NCBI GenBank assembly: GCA_900548135.1 | Contig: URJC01000026.1 | Location: forward strand, 1-15,655 | DNA from: an uncultured Odoribacter sp. | Lineage (GTDB): Bacteria > Bacteroidota > Bacteroidia > Bacteroidales > Marinifilaceae | Reading direction: 5' to 3' | DNA: 15,655 bases | Shown: piece by piece, positions 15,426 to 15,655 of the stretch | Numbering within the stretch: position 1 is the stretch's first letter | How the letters are laid out: each line of letters opens with the position of its first letter | Program-made: the position numbers and the translations under genes | The notes under the pieces: generated by a model | Told to the model about the DNA's origin: nothing | What the model saw: the letters and a program-made list of their open reading frames with translations, nothing else | Database searches by the model: none

Positions 15426-15655
15426 TTTATAATCAACAATTTTTGCCACTCAGCAAGAGTCTTGATAATCAAGGATTCCGCAAACGTTTTTTATTTTTTC
15501 AAAGTCAAATAAATTGAATTCATTCTAAACAGCGCAACTTAAAAAGACATTTTTTTTCAGAATTAACGCTCACGTTTGCAAAATGAATACTAATACCTAC
15601 TTTTTACTTATAAATCATTACTTAACGTTAATTTAACGTAGAACAAATTCAGAAA

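Larger units (their letters stand above)
15316..15655. other. Gene-free region upstream of korA
   Basis: There is no coding frame of note in 340 bp on either strand. The region is AT-rich and holds the weak korA promoter and palindrome, a second palindrome CTTGATAATCAAG (15461-15473), two copies of ATAATCAA 36 bp apart (15429, 15465), and TTAACGTTAA (15622-15631) followed by a second TTAACGT. It probably contains the control region of korAB and of a gene to the right of the window. Confidence 0.5.

Noticed and set aside
1..15655. CRISPR array, insertion sequence, prophage, toxin-antitoxin or defence island
   Set aside because: No regularly spaced repeats of suitable length, no transposase, integrase or phage-like protein, and no toxin/antitoxin pair was seen on either strand.

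Overview
This window looks like an ordinary chromosomal stretch of a member of the Bacteroidota, most likely an anaerobic gut-type Bacteroidales. Three things point there. Most genes lack a Shine-Dalgarno sequence. Several start regions carry the Bacteroidota promoter (-33 TTTG, 19-21 bp, -7 TAnnTTTG). The gene content also fits: a fused gamma-alpha 2-oxoacid:ferredoxin oxidoreductase, a HydE maturase of [FeFe] hydrogenase, a short DUF721 protein beside recF, and a two-domain amino-acid-lipid acyltransferase. I cannot fix the genus from sequence alone. Odoribacteraceae or a relative such as Parabacteroides would fit, with low confidence.

Layout from left to right. Two identical tRNA-Glu(UUC) genes in tandem (minus strand; the first is cut by the window edge) lie behind a near-consensus promoter. 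Next, still on minus, come rsmI (16S rRNA C1402 2'-O-methyltransferase), a 525-residue lipoprotein of unknown function with its own terminator, and a large membrane-anchored protein with a C-terminal beta-propeller-like region. hydE is a lone plus-strand gene whose stop codon overlaps that of a convergent LysE-type exporter. The exporter is the last gene of a probable minus-strand run: DUF721/DciA-like, then the fused acyltransferase, then LysE. recF lies upstream of this run and is divergent from a plus-strand membrane-anchored TPR gene. The TPR gene ends at a very strong terminator. On the right, korA-korB form a two-gene minus-strand operon ending at a 14-bp-stem terminator. A gene-free region of about 340 bp upstream of korA carries palindromes that could be operators.

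How the genes relate: most are housekeeping (tRNA, rRNA modification, replication/repair). hydE and korAB both belong to ferredoxin-linked anaerobic energy metabolism, since KorAB makes reduced ferredoxin and an [FeFe] hydrogenase can consume it, but they are not linked in an operon here. The two proteins at 1335-5746 are envelope proteins of unknown function.

The most unusual non-coding signal is a set of degenerate 7-bp-periodic arrays in intergenic DNA (1164-1198, about 11278-11312, 13446-13483, perhaps traces near 9975). Each has a different repeat word, and one runs through the korA stop codon. I found no CRISPR array, insertion sequence, prophage gene or obvious defence system.
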